In this document: one piece after another, positions 16,803 to 26,232 of the stretch
How positions within the stretch are numbered: the first letter of the stretch is position 1
Layout: each line of letters starts with the position of its first letter
Notes under the pieces: model-generated
The model's input: only the letters and a program-made list of their open reading frames with translations
Told to the model about the DNA's origin: nothing
Databases searched by the model: none
Program-made: the position numbers and the translations under genes
Assembly: GCF_003482105.1 (NCBI RefSeq)
Contig: NZ_QULM01000008.1
Coordinates: 1-57,109 of the forward strand
Direction: 5' to 3'
Source: Coprococcus sp. OM04-5BH
GTDB lineage: Bacteria; Bacillota; Clostridia; Lachnospirales; Lachnospiraceae
DNA length: 57,109 bases

Positions 16803-17669
16803 CATAACCGCCAGAAGTATGGTTCCTGCAATGATAGCAACAAGACCTTCCCCTGACTTAATATTTAACCGCTCATTAAATACTATCCTTGAGAAAACAA
16901 TAGTAACCAGAATACTCAATTTGTCTATAGGCACTACCACACTGGCAGGGCCTTCCTTTAATGCCCTGTAGTAGCACAGCCATGAAGCTCCGGTAGCTAT
17001 GCCTGAAAGGATTATGAACAAAAGCTCACGTCCTTCTATCTTCTTCACCTCTGAACATTTTCCCGTAACAAGCACCGTGAACCATGCCATAAGTAACACT
17101 ACGGTAGTTCGGATAGCAGTTCCAAGATTGGAGTCGATATCCTCTATTCCTACCTTGCCAAGTATGGCTGTCACACTGGCAAATACTGCCGACAGTACTG
17201 CATATATAAGCCAGCCTCTGCTGTCCTTGTCTCTGTCTGCCTCTGTAGATGCTTTTCTGTCTATCATCATAAGAGTACCCACAGCAATAAGTACAACGGA
17301 AATTATCTTAACAGGGCTTAAGCCTTCCCCAAGAAATATCAGTGCCAGAAGTATGGTAAGCACTGTGCTTGATTTGTCTATAGGCACTACCTTGTTGATA
17401 TCACCCTTCTGTAAAGCCCTGAAATAGCACAGCCATGAGGCTCCCGTTGCCAGTCCCGACAACACAAGAAATACCAGTGTTTTTGTGCTTATGTTGCCTA
17501 CCTGGTTTCCACTTCCGACTATAAGGACCATTATCCAGGAAAATACCAGCACAACTATGGTCCTGACTGCTGTTGCCACATTAGAATCAGTCTTCTTTAT
17601 TCCGATCTTTGCCAGGATAGATGTTATTCCTGCAAAAAAAGACGAGCCGACTGCATATAAGATCCACAT
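16800..17669 (-). CDS. EamA/DMT-family transporter
   Basis: 289-aa inner-membrane transporter with ten predicted helices in two homologous halves: ITSILAKIGIKKTDSNVATAVRT in the first half is echoed by VTAILGKVGIEDIDSNLGTAIRT in the second, and ASWLCYFRALQKGD by ASWLCYYRALKEGP. Such proteins export or import small metabolites; the substrate cannot be assigned. The start is the ATG giving MWILYAVG, with AAAGGGGA about 5 nt upstream; the ORF's earlier GTG at 17687 overlaps that site. Monocistronic in appearance. Confidence 0.88.
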   Translation of the reverse strand: MWILYAVGSSFFAGITSILAKIGIKKTDSNVATAVRTIVVLVFSWIMVLIVGSGNQVGNISTKTLVFLVLSGLATGASWLCYFRALQKGDINKVVPIDKSSTVLTILLALIFLGEGLSPVKIISVVLIAVGTLMMIDRKASTEADRDKDSRGWLIYAVLSAVFASVTAILGKVGIEDIDSNLGTAIRTTVVLLMAWFTVLVTGKCSEVKKIEGRELLFIILSGIATGASWLCYYRALKEGPASVVVPIDKLSILVTIVFSRIVFNERLNIKSGEGLVAIIAGTILLAVM

Positions 17670-17809
17670 AATAATTCCCCTTTTCACATCATGTCGGACA
17701 GATCAGTTCCAGACAGACTTATATTAACCTACACAATATACTGCTCCCTTTTCCATATGATATCACAACCTGATAGTATCTTAGCTTTAAAAGTTTAATT
17801 TGCAGTATG

Positions 17810-17983
17810 TTAAACATAAACATTTCCCAAACTTATAAATAATACTACAGATACCTCCATATAAAAAGACCATATATGTAATATGCTACATATCTTTATT
17901 TTCATTGCTTCCGTATCTACCGCTGAGCTTTTGTTATCATTCATCTGCAAATGTGCATAGTGGTCAAGTACTCCTATTGCCAC
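17810..17983 (-). CDS. 57-codon ORF of unknown status
   Basis: Open frame of 57 codons starting with GTG, with AAGGAG 11 nt upstream. The first part (IGVLDHYAHLQMND) faintly resembles the region around the catalytic tyrosine in tyrosine recombinases, but the rest does not, so at best it is a decayed remnant. It could also be chance. Confidence 0.2.
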   Translation of the reverse strand: MAIGVLDHYAHLQMNDNKSSAVDTEAMKIKICSILHIWSFYMEVSVVLFISLGNVYV

Positions 17984-17999
17984 ATATAAAGCCGCTCCT

Positions 18000-18107
18000 T
18001 AAGATCTGAAAGCTTCTTAACAGAAAATAAAAGATGGCACACAGGTTGCTTTTATACATCATGCATGCCATCTTTTAAATGAACTTATTATTTTACACTT
18101 AACTAAC
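18000..18107. other. intergenic region with one hairpin
   Basis: Together with the weak ORFs on either side, this forms a gap of about 550 bp between the DMT transporter and the rubrerythrin fusion. Apart from the terminator hairpin and two doubtful small ORFs, nothing recognisable is seen. Confidence 0.5.
18030..18075. terminator. intrinsic terminator downstream of the rubrerythrin fusion
   Basis: Perfect 10-bp inverted repeat AAAGATGGCA / TGCCATCTTT flanked by A and T runs, so it could work in either direction. It probably ends the minus-strand rubrerythrin transcript. Confidence 0.7.
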
Positions 18108-18191
18108 TTATTCAGTACTTACTTTCTTAAATTTATGTTTTATAGCCTGAACAGAGTTTCCTATCTTAGGTATTGAGTTCAATAATCCCAT
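18108..18191 (-). CDS. possible 27-aa basic peptide
   Basis: ATG-initiated ORF reading MGLLNSIPKIGNSVQ and ending in a Lys-rich tail KHKFKKVSTE. It sits between the rubrerythrin stop and the terminator, hence inside the same transcript. No clear Shine-Dalgarno is present, so coding status is uncertain. Confidence 0.25.
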   Translation of the reverse strand: MGLLNSIPKIGNSVQAIKHKFKKVSTE

Positions 18192-18219
18192 CAGAATTTA
18201 CACTCTTAAACTAGCATAA

Positions 18220-19419
18220 TTAATAATTTTCTTCGTGAACCTCGAAGTAGCTCTGAGGATGGTTACATACAGGGCATACCTCCGGAGCCTTTGTTCCAAC
18301 TACGATATGACCACAGTTACGGCACTCCCATACCTTAACCTCACTCTTCTCAAATACCTGTGCTGTCTCAATATTCTTAAGAAGTGCACGATATCTCTCC
18401 TCATGGTGCTTCTCAATCTCACCTACAGCTCTGAACTTGGCAGCAAGCTCAGGGAAGCCCTCTTCCTCAGCAGTCCTGGCAAATCCCTCATACATGTCTG
18501 TCCACTCGTAGTTCTCGCCCTCTGCTGCGGCAGCAAGATTAGCCTTTGTATCGCCAATTCCTGCCAGCTCCTTAAACCACATCTTTGCATGCTCCTTCTC
18601 GTTATCTGCTGTCTTAAGGAACAATGCCGACATCTGCTCATAGCCCTCTTTCTTGGCTACAGAAGCGAAATATGTGTATTTATTTCTTGCCTGTGATTCT
18701 CCTGCAAACGCCTCTTGTAAATTCTTCTCTGTCTGTGTACCTGCATACTTATTTGTTGCCATAATTTTTTCCTCCGTATCTTTATCTTTCTTAACATTCT
18801 TAATTATCTTCTCAAAAACTGACGCCGGCTGCTTACATAGCGGACATATAAAGTTCTCCGGCAGTTCCTCTCCGACATATTCATATCCGCAAACAGTACA
18901 TCTCCACACGGTCTGCCCCTCATCTGTGACTCCCACAGCCTTAGGATTTGGCTTAATGTTGTCCAGATAATATTTATATGTCATCGAGGTTATATCATTC
19001 AGCACCTTCATCTCTGTTATCTCGCCAATAAACATTGTATGGGATCCCAGATCCTCAGTTTTAAAAACCTTCACCGAGATATATGAATTAGTTCCCTCAG
19101 TAATATAGTACAGACCATTTTCACCGGCTGCATACTCATTGTAACCTGCAAATTTATCTGTAGTCCTTCCCGACTGAAATCCAAACCGCTCAAACAACTT
19201 AAGGGTTGCTCTTACGTTTATCACTGACACATTAAACTCTCCTGTCTTAAGTATCATGTCATGGGTAAGGTTGTTCTTATTAACACTTATACTTAACTTA
19301 GCCGGCGCCGACGCCACCTGCACAGCAGTATCTATTATACATCCATTGTGCCGGTCTCCGTCTCTGGCAGTCAGCACATAAAGTCCATAGGTCAGGTTAT
19401 GCATTGCATTACCAGCCAT
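18220..19419 (-). CDS. flavin reductase-rubredoxin-rubrerythrin fusion
   Basis: 399-aa protein joining two usual neighbours. Residues about 1-160 are an FMN-binding flavin reductase domain ([19 protein letters not shown]). About 171-205 is a rubredoxin ([12 protein letters not shown] ... CPLCKQ), completing a high-molecular-weight rubredoxin. From Met220 on is a complete rubrerythrin: a diiron four-helix domain ([35 protein letters not shown]) and a C-terminal rubredoxin (WECRNCGH ... CPVCNH). The predicted role is NAD(P)H-driven peroxide or oxygen reduction in an anaerobe. The ATG giving MAGNAMH follows AAAAGGGGG by about 6 nt. An internal ribosome binding site before Met220 suggests rubrerythrin may also be made alone. 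Confidence 0.9.
   Translation of the reverse strand: MAGNAMHNLTYGLYVLTARDGDRHNGCIIDTAVQVASAPAKLSISVNKNNLTHDMILKTGEFNVSVINVRATLKLFERFGFQSGRTTDKFAGYNEYAAGENGLYYITEGTNSYISVKVFKTEDLGSHTMFIGEITEMKVLNDITSMTYKYYLDNIKPNPKAVGVTDEGQTVWRCTVCGYEYVGEELPENFICPLCKQPASVFEKIIKNVKKDKDTEEKIMATNKYAGTQTEKNLQEAFAGESQARNKYTYFASVAKKEGYEQMSALFLKTADNEKEHAKMWFKELAGIGDTKANLAAAAEGENYEWTDMYEGFARTAEEEGFPELAAKFRAVGEIEKHHEERYRALLKNIETAQVFEKSEVKVWECRNCGHIVVGTKAPEVCPVCNHPQSYFEVHEENY
18760..18775 (-). promoter_or_regulatory. internal ribosome binding site and start within the fusion
   Basis: GGAGG followed by 8 nt and ATG, in frame, exactly at the first residue of the rubrerythrin domain (MATNKYAG). It probably is a relic of, or still serves as, an independent rubrerythrin start. 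Confidence 0.65.
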
Positions 19420-19523
19420 ATACACGCCCCCTTTTTTCATAATTATACCACAAAAAATATTTATTATACTTTTTCATCGTGTAAAGTATTTCACGAACAA
19501 GTTTGCGCTCTCTTATTGGGAAT

Positions 19524-19540
19524 TATTCTTGATAAGAATA
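19524..19540. promoter_or_regulatory. palindromic operator candidate
   Basis: Perfect inverted repeat TATTCTT-GAT-AAGAATA immediately downstream of the -10 box of the rubrerythrin-fusion promoter. Its size and AT-rich symmetry resemble Fur/PerR-type operators, though the sequence is not the standard PerR box. Confidence 0.5.
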
Positions 19541-19568
19541 TATTAAAATATATATGAAAGTTTGTCAA
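19540..19568 (-). promoter_or_regulatory. promoter of the rubrerythrin fusion
   Basis: TTGACA, 17-nt spacer, TAATAT on the minus strand, about 120 bp upstream of the start codon. Confidence 0.7.
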
Positions 19569-19668
19569 GGGGGGAATTCAGCTTTCATTATGAATATAAT
19601 CTGTGCATGATCAACACGTAATATCCCGTCTGTGACTGCCCTGTTGCATATGTATTCTCATTTTGCTT

Positions 19669-20565
19669 TTAATCAGGAATAACCTCGATATACACCTGAT
19701 CGTACTTATATTTCAACTCCTGCTTTATCTCGTCCCTTACCTTGTGCAGAATGCTGATATGTATTACGTCTGTTTTGTTGCCTATATAAACCTCAACCCA
19801 CAGCTTGCGTCCGGTCTGGATAACGTCAAGGAATGTAACCTCATAGGGATAATCCTGCATATGCTTGTCAACAATGCTTCGTATCTGGCTCAAGACCTCT
19901 TCTTCCGGAGCAAAAAGTATAAGGTTTTTGATACTTTGGAATATTACTGTCACCGGTTCCCTGATCAGGAGTATTGCCATGATCACCGCAACCGCAGGGT
20001 CAATATACGGAGCAATGAAGCTTAATTTTGTTTTAAGTAATATTACCTGGACTGCAAATGCTACCGCAACCCCCACACTGCCTACTATATCCAGCCTCCA
20101 CATATAAAGCTCAGCCTTAATAGTTGTGGATTCATATTTCTTGCTGTAATGATTAAGTATCAGATACATGCCAACACAACCAAGACACACCACCAACTCA
20201 AATATAGCGATACTTCCCGCGTCCACATCATGCCCTCCGTGGAGCAGCAGCTTAATATTCTCGATCATAAGATTACAGGTAAGCGCCAGCAATACGCTGT
20301 ATTTGACCAGAAGAAACAGTGACTCCACCTGAGCGTATCCGTAAGGGTGCTTCTCCGTAACGGGCTTATAAAGCAGTGGAACCAGCACCATAAAGGGGCC
20401 GATCATAACTAGATCTGCTGCGTCAAACAGACAATCTGTCCATATGGAATGGGAATGGCTGAAGGCTGCCATAATGCCTTCTGCCAGAATGAACATAACA
20501 CTTCCAAGAAATGATAACTGCAATATTCTCTTCTCAATACTTAGTTTATCTTTTTTTGTTTTCAT
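19669..20565 (-). CDS. cation diffusion facilitator family transporter
   Basis: 298 aa with six predicted helices and a cytoplasmic C-terminal domain, the CDF layout. The EKHPYGYAQVESL segment after the third helix is the family hallmark. Of the usual metal-site residues in helices 2 and 5, Asp residues are kept (IWTDCLFDAADL; WRLDIVGS) but the helix-5 histidine of the HxxxD pattern is replaced by Met/Trp in this reading, so the metal preference may differ from zinc. AAGGAG precedes the ATG. It is transcribed between pflA and the rubrerythrin unit and appears monocistronic. Confidence 0.85.
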   Translation of the reverse strand: MKTKKDKLSIEKRILQLSFLGSVMFILAEGIMAAFSHSHSIWTDCLFDAADLVMIGPFMVLVPLLYKPVTEKHPYGYAQVESLFLLVKYSVLLALTCNLMIENIKLLLHGGHDVDAGSIAIFELVVCLGCVGMYLILNHYSKKYESTTIKAELYMWRLDIVGSVGVAVAFAVQVILLKTKLSFIAPYIDPAVAVIMAILLIREPVTVIFQSIKNLILFAPEEEVLSQIRSIVDKHMQDYPYEVTFLDVIQTGRKLWVEVYIGNKTDVIHISILHKVRDEIKQELKYKYDQVYIEVIPD

Positions 20566-20601
20566 ATTTTTGATCTCCTTCTTCCCAACACTATAACATA
20601 A

Positions 20602-20633
20602 AAATCCCGTCTGGCATACACCAAACGGGATTT
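20602..20633 (-). terminator. intrinsic terminator after pflA
   Basis: Perfect 9-bp stem AAATCCCGT/ACGGGATTT, 14-nt loop, followed on the minus strand by a T run. Confidence 0.85.
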
Positions 20634-20686
20634 CTCAGTTATATTCTTTTTGATGATCAGCAGTAGAATTTCCGCTTCTGACCTTT

Positions 20687-21529
20687 CTATTCAAGTATGC
20701 TCTTTGCAAGCTTCTGCTGCTCATCTGTTGGAGGATCGATTCCCTCAAGCTTATATGGGATACCAAGCCTCTCCCACTCAGTAATTCCAAGCTTATGGTA
20801 TGGAAGCACCTCAACCTTATCCACAGTCTTAAGAGTATCTATAAATTCCTTTGTCTTTTTAAGATCATCTTCATCTGTTGTTACAGTCGGAACAAGGACG
20901 TGTCTGATCCACATATGTTTGCCGTTATCTGACAGATACTTAGCAAGATCAAGGATATTGCTGTTTGAAAATCCTGTAAGTTCTCTGTGTTTATCATCAT
21001 TTATCTGCTTTATATCCAGAAGGAACAGATCTGTGAGTGCCATAAGCTCATTGAACTTGGAGAAGAAGGGCTCTTCCCTCGTAAATGGGTTACCTGCTGT
21101 ATCTATAGTTGTATGGATACCCTGTGCCTTAGCCAGCTTGAAGAATTCAATAAGGAAATCCATCTGAAGCAGTGCCTCTCCACCACTTACTGTTATTCCT
21201 CCGCCATTCTTCCAATAAGGCTTATAACGGAGTGCCTGCTTTAACAGATCTTCAGGGGTCCTTGCCTCAACCTTAACGCCCTTATCCTTAAGCAGCTTGG
21301 TATTCTCTTCTATTTTCTTTGAAAGCTCTGCTTTTTCTTCATCACTTACATCATCTGAATAAAGCCTGCTGTAATCCGTCACAAGATTCCATGTCTCCGG
21401 GTTGTGACAATATTTGCATCTCATCTTGCAGCCCTGTAAAAAAACTACAAATCTTATGCCCGGACCATCTACTGCTCCAAAGCTCTCTGTTGAATGGATA
21501 TATCCTAAAACCTGTTTATTTTCAGACAT
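20687..21529 (-). CDS. pflA: pyruvate formate-lyase activating enzyme
   Basis: 280-aa radical SAM protein that installs the glycyl radical on PflB. The CxxxCxxC cluster motif is present near residue 34 (QGCKMRCKYCHNPETW), preceded by STESFGAVDGPGIRFVVFLQG and followed by the GG-x-T-V-S-GGE segment typical of glycyl-radical activases. About 30 residues longer than E. coli PflA because of an insert after the cluster (around DYSRLYSDDVSDEEK). AGAGGTG precedes the ATG. It lies 261 nt downstream of pflB with a terminator between, so it is probably expressed at a lower level by read-through or its own promoter. Confidence 0.96.
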   Translation of the reverse strand: MSENKQVLGYIHSTESFGAVDGPGIRFVVFLQGCKMRCKYCHNPETWNLVTDYSRLYSDDVSDEEKAELSKKIEENTKLLKDKGVKVEARTPEDLLKQALRYKPYWKNGGGITVSGGEALLQMDFLIEFFKLAKAQGIHTTIDTAGNPFTREEPFFSKFNELMALTDLFLLDIKQINDDKHRELTGFSNSNILDLAKYLSDNGKHMWIRHVLVPTVTTDEDDLKKTKEFIDTLKTVDKVEVLPYHKLGITEWERLGIPYKLEGIDPPTDEQQKLAKSILE

Positions 21530-21701
21530 TTTTCACCTCTAAGTTCTTTCTATATCAAATGTTCAATAATTTTCTAATTTAATCTTCGGTTTAATCTTAC
21601 TTTTAGTATTTCAATTAATCATATATTAATTCACGCCGGGTAAATTATCGTTAAATATCTTTTGTTAGGATCATAAAAAACATGCACCTTATTTTAAAAA
21701 A

Positions 21702-21726
21702 GTCCCGGAGAGGTTATCCCCGGGAC
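21702..21726 (-). terminator. terminator between pflB and pflA
   Basis: Stem GTCCCGG/CCGGGAC with an 11-nt loop; on the minus strand it is followed by TTTTTT. It would attenuate read-through from pflB into pflA. Confidence 0.8.
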
Positions 21727-21790
21727 CATGGTTTTGTTATATCTGACAAATCATCTATAACTTCACTGAAAATCCAGTTTTCACTAAGAA

Positions 21791-24067
21791 TTAAAGTGAG
21801 TCATGGAATGTTCTGTTGATAACGTCGAGCTGCTGCTCACGTGTAAGTGATATGAACTTAACAGCATATCCTGATACACGGATTGTGAAGTTAGCGTACT
21901 CTGGCTTATCTGGATTCTCCATTGCATCAAGAAGCTTATCCTTACCAAATACGTTTACGTTAAGGTGATGAGCACCCTGATCGAAATATCCATCCATTGC
22001 GCTTACAAGCTTAGTAGCTCTCTCTTCCTCATCATGTCCAAGTGCTGATGGGTTCATTGTCTGAGTATTTGAAATACCATCAAGTGACCACACATAAGGA
22101 ATCTTAGCAACAGAGTTAAGTGAAGCAAGAAGTCCTGATGTCTCAGCGCCGTAGCTTGGGTTAGCACCTGGTGCAAATGGTGTCCAAGCACGTCTTCCAT
22201 CTGGAAGGTTACCTGTGAACTTACCATAAACTACGTTAGATGTGATTGTAAGGATAGATGTTGTAGGCTCTGAATTACGATATGTGTGTCTCTTCTTGAT
22301 GTCTGTAAGGAACTCATGAAGAAGCCATACACCGATGTTATCAGCTCTGTCATCGTCGTTACCATACTTAGGGAACTCGCCTTCGATCTCGAAATCTTCA
22401 GCAAGTCCTGTCTCTGCATTACGGATAACCTTAACCTTAGCATACTTAATAGCTGACAGTGAGTCAATTACGTGTGAGAAGCCTGCGATACCTGTTGCAA
22501 ATGTACGACGTACGTCTGTATCGATAAGAGCCATCTCAGCTGCCTCATAGTAATACTTATCATGCATATACTGAATGAGGTTAAGAATATTTACATAAAG
22601 TCCTGCTAACCAGTCAAGCATCTTCTTGTACTTAGCAAGTACTTCATCATAGTCAAGATACTCTGATGTGATAGGTGTGTAATCTGGTCCTACCTGCATT
22701 GGCTTACCTGTCTTCTTGTCAAGGAACTTCTCATCCTTACCACCATTGATAGCGTAAAGAAGACACTTAGCAAGGTTTGCACGAGCTCCGAAGAACTGCA
22801 TCTCCTTACCAGTCTGAGTAGCTGATACACAGCAGCAGATTGAGTAATCATCGCCCCAGACAGGCTTCATTACATCATCGTTCTCGTACTGGATTGAGCT
22901 TGTTCTTACAGAAATCTTAGCAGCATACTTCTTGAATGTATCCTGAAGATCTGATGAGTAAAGAACTGTAAGGTTTGGCTCTGGAGCTGGTCCCATGTTC
23001 TCAAGTGTATGAAGGAATCTGTAGTCGTTCTTTGTAACCATTGAACGTCCGTCAACACCGATACCACCAACCTCAAGAGTAGCCCATACTGGATCTCCTG
23101 AGAATAATTCGTTGTATGACTTAATTCTTGCGAACTTAACCATACGAAGCTTCATTGTGAAATGATCGATAAGCTCCTGAGCCTGAGCCTCTGTAAGCTT
23201 ACCAGCCTTAATATCTCTCTCAATGTAGATATCAAGGAATGTAGATACACGTCCAACTGACATAGCTGCACCGTTCTGAGTCTTGATAGCTGCAAGGTAT
23301 CCGAAGTATAACCACTGAACAGCTTCCTTAGCGTTTGAAGCAGGCTTTGAAATGTCATAACCGTATGACTGAGCCATAACCTTCATTGCCTTAAGGCTCT
23401 TGATCTGCTCTGAAAGCTCTTCTCTCTGACGGATAACATCATCAAACATGTTGCCATCGCCACAGTTTGCCTTATCCTCTTCCTTCCAAGCAATAAGCTG
23501 ATCGATACCGTAAAGAGCAACTCTTCTGTAGTCACCTACGATACGTCCACGACCATATGTGTCAGGAAGACCTGTTACGATATGTGTATGACGAGCAGCC
23601 ATCATCTCTGGTGTATAAGCATCAAATACTGCCTGGTTATGTGTCTTGTGATAATCTGTGAAGATCTTATGGAAGTTCTCATTTGGTGTATATCCGTACA
23701 TCTGAAGTGCTTCCTCAGCCATCTTGATACCACCATAAGGCATGAATGCTCTCTTAAGTGGCTCATCTGTCTGAAGACCTACAATCTGCTCAAGATCCTT
23801 TGTCTCTGGATCAATGTAACCTGGGCCGTAAGCTGTGATGCTTGATACAACATCTGCATCCTCCTTTAAAACTCCACCGTTATCTCTCTCAGCCTTCTGA
23901 AGAGCCTGAAGCTTATCCCAAAGCTTGTTAGTAGCATCTGTTGGTCCTTCAAGGAAACTCTCGTCTCCGTTGTACTGTGTGTAGTTGTTCTGGATGAAGT
24001 CTCTTACATTACACTCTTCCTTCCAGAGTCTACCTGTGAATGATTCCCATTCCTGGTTCTGTAACAT
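21791..24067 (-). CDS. pflB: formate C-acetyltransferase (pyruvate formate-lyase)
   Basis: 758 aa, full length. It converts pyruvate and CoA to acetyl-CoA and formate, the main anaerobic pyruvate route. The adjacent catalytic cysteines lie in a CCCVSATQ segment near residue 412, and the glycyl radical residue in RVSGYAVKF near 733. [23 protein letters not shown] and SAIQ-like segments match PFL throughout. A strong promoter lies upstream, and a Crp/Fnr regulator gene is divergent from it. Codon use is strongly biased, as expected for a highly expressed gene. Confidence 0.97.
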   Translation of the reverse strand: MLQNQEWESFTGRLWKEECNVRDFIQNNYTQYNGDESFLEGPTDATNKLWDKLQALQKAERDNGGVLKEDADVVSSITAYGPGYIDPETKDLEQIVGLQTDEPLKRAFMPYGGIKMAEEALQMYGYTPNENFHKIFTDYHKTHNQAVFDAYTPEMMAARHTHIVTGLPDTYGRGRIVGDYRRVALYGIDQLIAWKEEDKANCGDGNMFDDVIRQREELSEQIKSLKAMKVMAQSYGYDISKPASNAKEAVQWLYFGYLAAIKTQNGAAMSVGRVSTFLDIYIERDIKAGKLTEAQAQELIDHFTMKLRMVKFARIKSYNELFSGDPVWATLEVGGIGVDGRSMVTKNDYRFLHTLENMGPAPEPNLTVLYSSDLQDTFKKYAAKISVRTSSIQYENDDVMKPVWGDDYSICCCVSATQTGKEMQFFGARANLAKCLLYAINGGKDEKFLDKKTGKPMQVGPDYTPITSEYLDYDEVLAKYKKMLDWLAGLYVNILNLIQYMHDKYYYEAAEMALIDTDVRRTFATGIAGFSHVIDSLSAIKYAKVKVIRNAETGLAEDFEIEGEFPKYGNDDDRADNIGVWLLHEFLTDIKKRHTYRNSEPTTSILTITSNVVYGKFTGNLPDGRRAWTPFAPGANPSYGAETSGLLASLNSVAKIPYVWSLDGISNTQTMNPSALGHDEEERATKLVSAMDGYFDQGAHHLNVNVFGKDKLLDAMENPDKPEYANFTIRVSGYAVKFISLTREQQLDVINRTFHDSL

Positions 24068-24124
24068 GATAAAATTTCTCCTTTCAGTATTTTAATATGT
24101 GAAAATGCCACACACTATTTACTT

Positions 24125-24153
24125 ATTATACAAAATTTTTGTTGATAATTCAA
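24125..24153 (-). promoter_or_regulatory. pflB promoter
   Basis: TTGAAT, 17-nt spacer, TATAAT on the minus strand, about 58 bp before the ATG. A TTGA-N4-TCAA half-site pair overlaps the -35, a layout reminiscent of Fnr-type sites. Confidence 0.7.
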
Positions 24154-24283
24154 TAATGCTTTCACATTCCTTGCTTTTCGTTTGTAAGTATATTATACTT
24201 TGCTTGTATATTCGGTTGTTATAACCACGGAATAGCAATTTAGCAAACTTTTTTTCAAATTTTTTCAAAAATTATACATTCGA

Positions 24284-24330
24284 TATATTGTGCTTTGTCT
24301 GCATATAAATCCTTATACGGACACAATATA
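24284..24330. promoter_or_regulatory. inverted repeat between pflB and the Crp/Fnr gene
   Basis: Perfect 9-bp arms TATATTGTG / CACAATATA separated by 29 bp, with further pairing inside (GTC/GAC, GCATA-type). It lies in the 5' region of the regulator gene and could be an autoregulatory operator pair or a 5'-UTR hairpin. Confidence 0.45.
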
Positions 24331-24375
24331 CAGTAATCGGTAAGCAAGTATATGTAATCGGAGGAGGGATATATT

Positions 24376-25071
24376 ATGAAACTTAAGATACCAAAATACG
24401 AGATGGCGGATGTTCTTAATATGATGGCATTTAAAGGCATATCCGAAGAAGATATAAAGACCATGAAGGAGCTCGGAATTCTCCGTGAGCACTATTACAG
24501 ATCAAACTCTGCCATATTCAAGGCAGGTGAGATCACTGAGGAGCTGGGGATCGTCATCAAGGGACGTGTTATAGTTGAAAATGTTGATTACTGGGGATCC
24601 AAAAGTGTTCTGAGTTCTGCCCTTCCGGGAAAGGTCTTCGGGGAAACCTATGCCCTGTCCGGTCATAAGCTTATGATCGATGCCAGAGCCACGGAGCCTA
24701 CCATCGTATTCCTGCTAAACGCCCAGCATATCATGTCAGGAAAATACAACAACTATCCATGGCATCTGCAAATGCTTAAAAATCTCCTGCTGCTTTCATC
24801 CAGAAGGAGTCTTACCCTGTCCCTTCATATCTTCTATATAAAGCCAAAGAAGATCAGAGAGCGTGTAAGCTATTATCTGTCCGGTCTTGCCAGCTCCATG
24901 GGTACTACGGAATTCGACATTCCATTTAACCGGGAACAGTTCGCCGATTACCTGAATGTTGACAGAACCGCTCTATCAAAGGAACTGTCAAACATGCAGA
25001 ATGAAGGTCTGATCGAGTTTAAGAAAAATCACTTCAAGCTGCTGGAGCTTGACCATGAAGAGCTGACGTAA
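24376..25071 (+). CDS. Crp/Fnr-family transcriptional regulator
   Basis: 231 aa: an N-terminal cyclic-nucleotide-binding-like beta barrel (about 20-130, including FKAGEITEELGIVIKGRV and PGKVFGETYALSG) and a C-terminal winged helix (about 160-225, recognition region NREQFADYLNVDRTALSKELSNM). It contains no cysteine, so it cannot carry an Fnr iron-sulfur cluster; the signal is unknown. It is divergent from pflB, 308 bp away, and is the obvious candidate regulator of pflB/pflA. AGGAGG-type ribosome binding site precedes the ATG. Confidence 0.9.
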   Translation: MKLKIPKYEMADVLNMMAFKGISEEDIKTMKELGILREHYYRSNSAIFKAGEITEELGIVIKGRVIVENVDYWGSKSVLSSALPGKVFGETYALSGHKLMIDARATEPTIVFLLNAQHIMSGKYNNYPWHLQMLKNLLLLSSRRSLTLSLHIFYIKPKKIRERVSYYLSGLASSMGTTEFDIPFNREQFADYLNVDRTALSKELSNMQNEGLIEFKKNHFKLLELDHEELT

Positions 25072-25138
25072 AAAGGTCTGAAGTCACTAAAGCTTGACCG
25101 CCCCGGAACGGTATTCATCGTCCAATTGAAATGCATCC

Positions 25139-25906
25139 CTATTCAATACTAAGCACTTCCGATATTATCTCATTAAACTGTCTTCCCTGATCTATATTAC
25201 ACACATGTCCGCAATGCTCTATTATTATCAGTGTTGCATCAGTCAGATCAGATTCTTCCACAATTCCATTTATAAAACACAGGTCACCGCGCCCGGATAT
25301 ATATATATTTTCCTCATGAGATACACTCACAAACTCATCGCAAAAAGAGAAATGCTCTATAAAAATGTTCATATAGGCTTTAAATTCCACACTATTAAGT
25401 GCTTTTGCGCATTTACAGAACACTTTTCTGCTTGTTCTGCTGACCTTCCATGGCATAAACAGCTTGGCCATTATTCTGTAGACAATGGGAAATGGCAGTT
25501 TATCACCAATTCTTGCAAAGACATTAACTGCACGTCTGAGTGGCTTTCCCACGGCACCAAGTGCACCTACAAGTATAGCCTTGTCTATATAGCTTTCATA
25601 CCTCATCTCCATATATTTGATAAATATTGTTCCAAGCGACACACCCATAAAAACGGCACTCTGTATTCCCATCTCATCAAGCACCTGGATTATATTGCTT
25701 ACAACAATATCCATAGTATTTCCCACCTCAGATAGCTTCAACTCACTGTCGCCGTGACTGGGAAGTGTTATTGCCAGAACATTAAACTTCTTCTGCAGCA
25801 AAGGTATCTGATTCTTCCATACCCTGTTATTCCCACCAAAGCCATGAAGCAGTACTATATATCCGTCGGTACCACACACACTTTCAAACACCTCATAATG
25901 TAACAT
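25139..25906 (-). CDS. alpha/beta hydrolase
   Basis: 255 aa, alpha/beta-hydrolase fold. The oxyanion HGFGG motif is near residue 21, the nucleophile elbow is GVSLG (Ser near 92), and the late histidine is in EHCGHVCNID. An acidic residue in the ISGRGD segment could complete the triad. The central cap region is basic. No signal peptide. Substrate unknown; it could be an esterase, lipase or C-C hydrolase. AGAGG lies about 9 nt before the ATG. It is convergent with the Crp/Fnr gene and not clearly in an operon. Confidence 0.82.
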   Translation of the reverse strand: MLHYEVFESVCGTDGYIVLLHGFGGNNRVWKNQIPLLQKKFNVLAITLPSHGDSELKLSEVGNTMDIVVSNIIQVLDEMGIQSAVFMGVSLGTIFIKYMEMRYESYIDKAILVGALGAVGKPLRRAVNVFARIGDKLPFPIVYRIMAKLFMPWKVSRTSRKVFCKCAKALNSVEFKAYMNIFIEHFSFCDEFVSVSHEENIYISGRGDLCFINGIVEESDLTDATLIIIEHCGHVCNIDQGRQFNEIISEVLSIE

Positions 25907-26058
25907 TTACTTATACCTCTTAATCATTCGCATTATTTATACCTATACATTATTGGTAAGTTTATCACCGAGATACATCCTAGTCAATTATTTTCCACCC
26001 GGACAGCTATCCAGCTTTTGAATATATTTTTTTAATTAACGTAACCGCTAACAAAAGT

Positions 26059-26152
26059 AGCGATAAACCATGCTTTGCAAATTTTATCCGTTGATCAGCA
26101 GTCATCAAATGCAGACATGAGGGCATGTTGCACTTGACTCATTGCCATAACA
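26059..26152 (-). repeat. dispersed repeat family 1, copy B
   Basis: On the minus strand it starts TGTTATGGCAATGAGTCAAG directly after the ppdK terminator and ends with a GATAAAA/TTTATC hairpin. It fills part of the 326-bp gap between ppdK and the hydrolase gene. Confidence 0.8.
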
Positions 26153-26197
26153 AAAGGAGCCCCTGTTCCTACATGACATAGAAACGGAAGCTCCTAA
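26153..26197 (-). terminator. ppdK terminator
   Basis: On the minus strand AGGAGC plus an extended CCGTTTCTA/TAGGAACAGG stem closes with GCTCCT and is followed by TTTTG, 36 nt after the ppdK stop codon. Confidence 0.7.
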
Positions 26198-26232
26198 TGG
26201 TATACAAAATTAATTTATTCTAATTAATCTTA

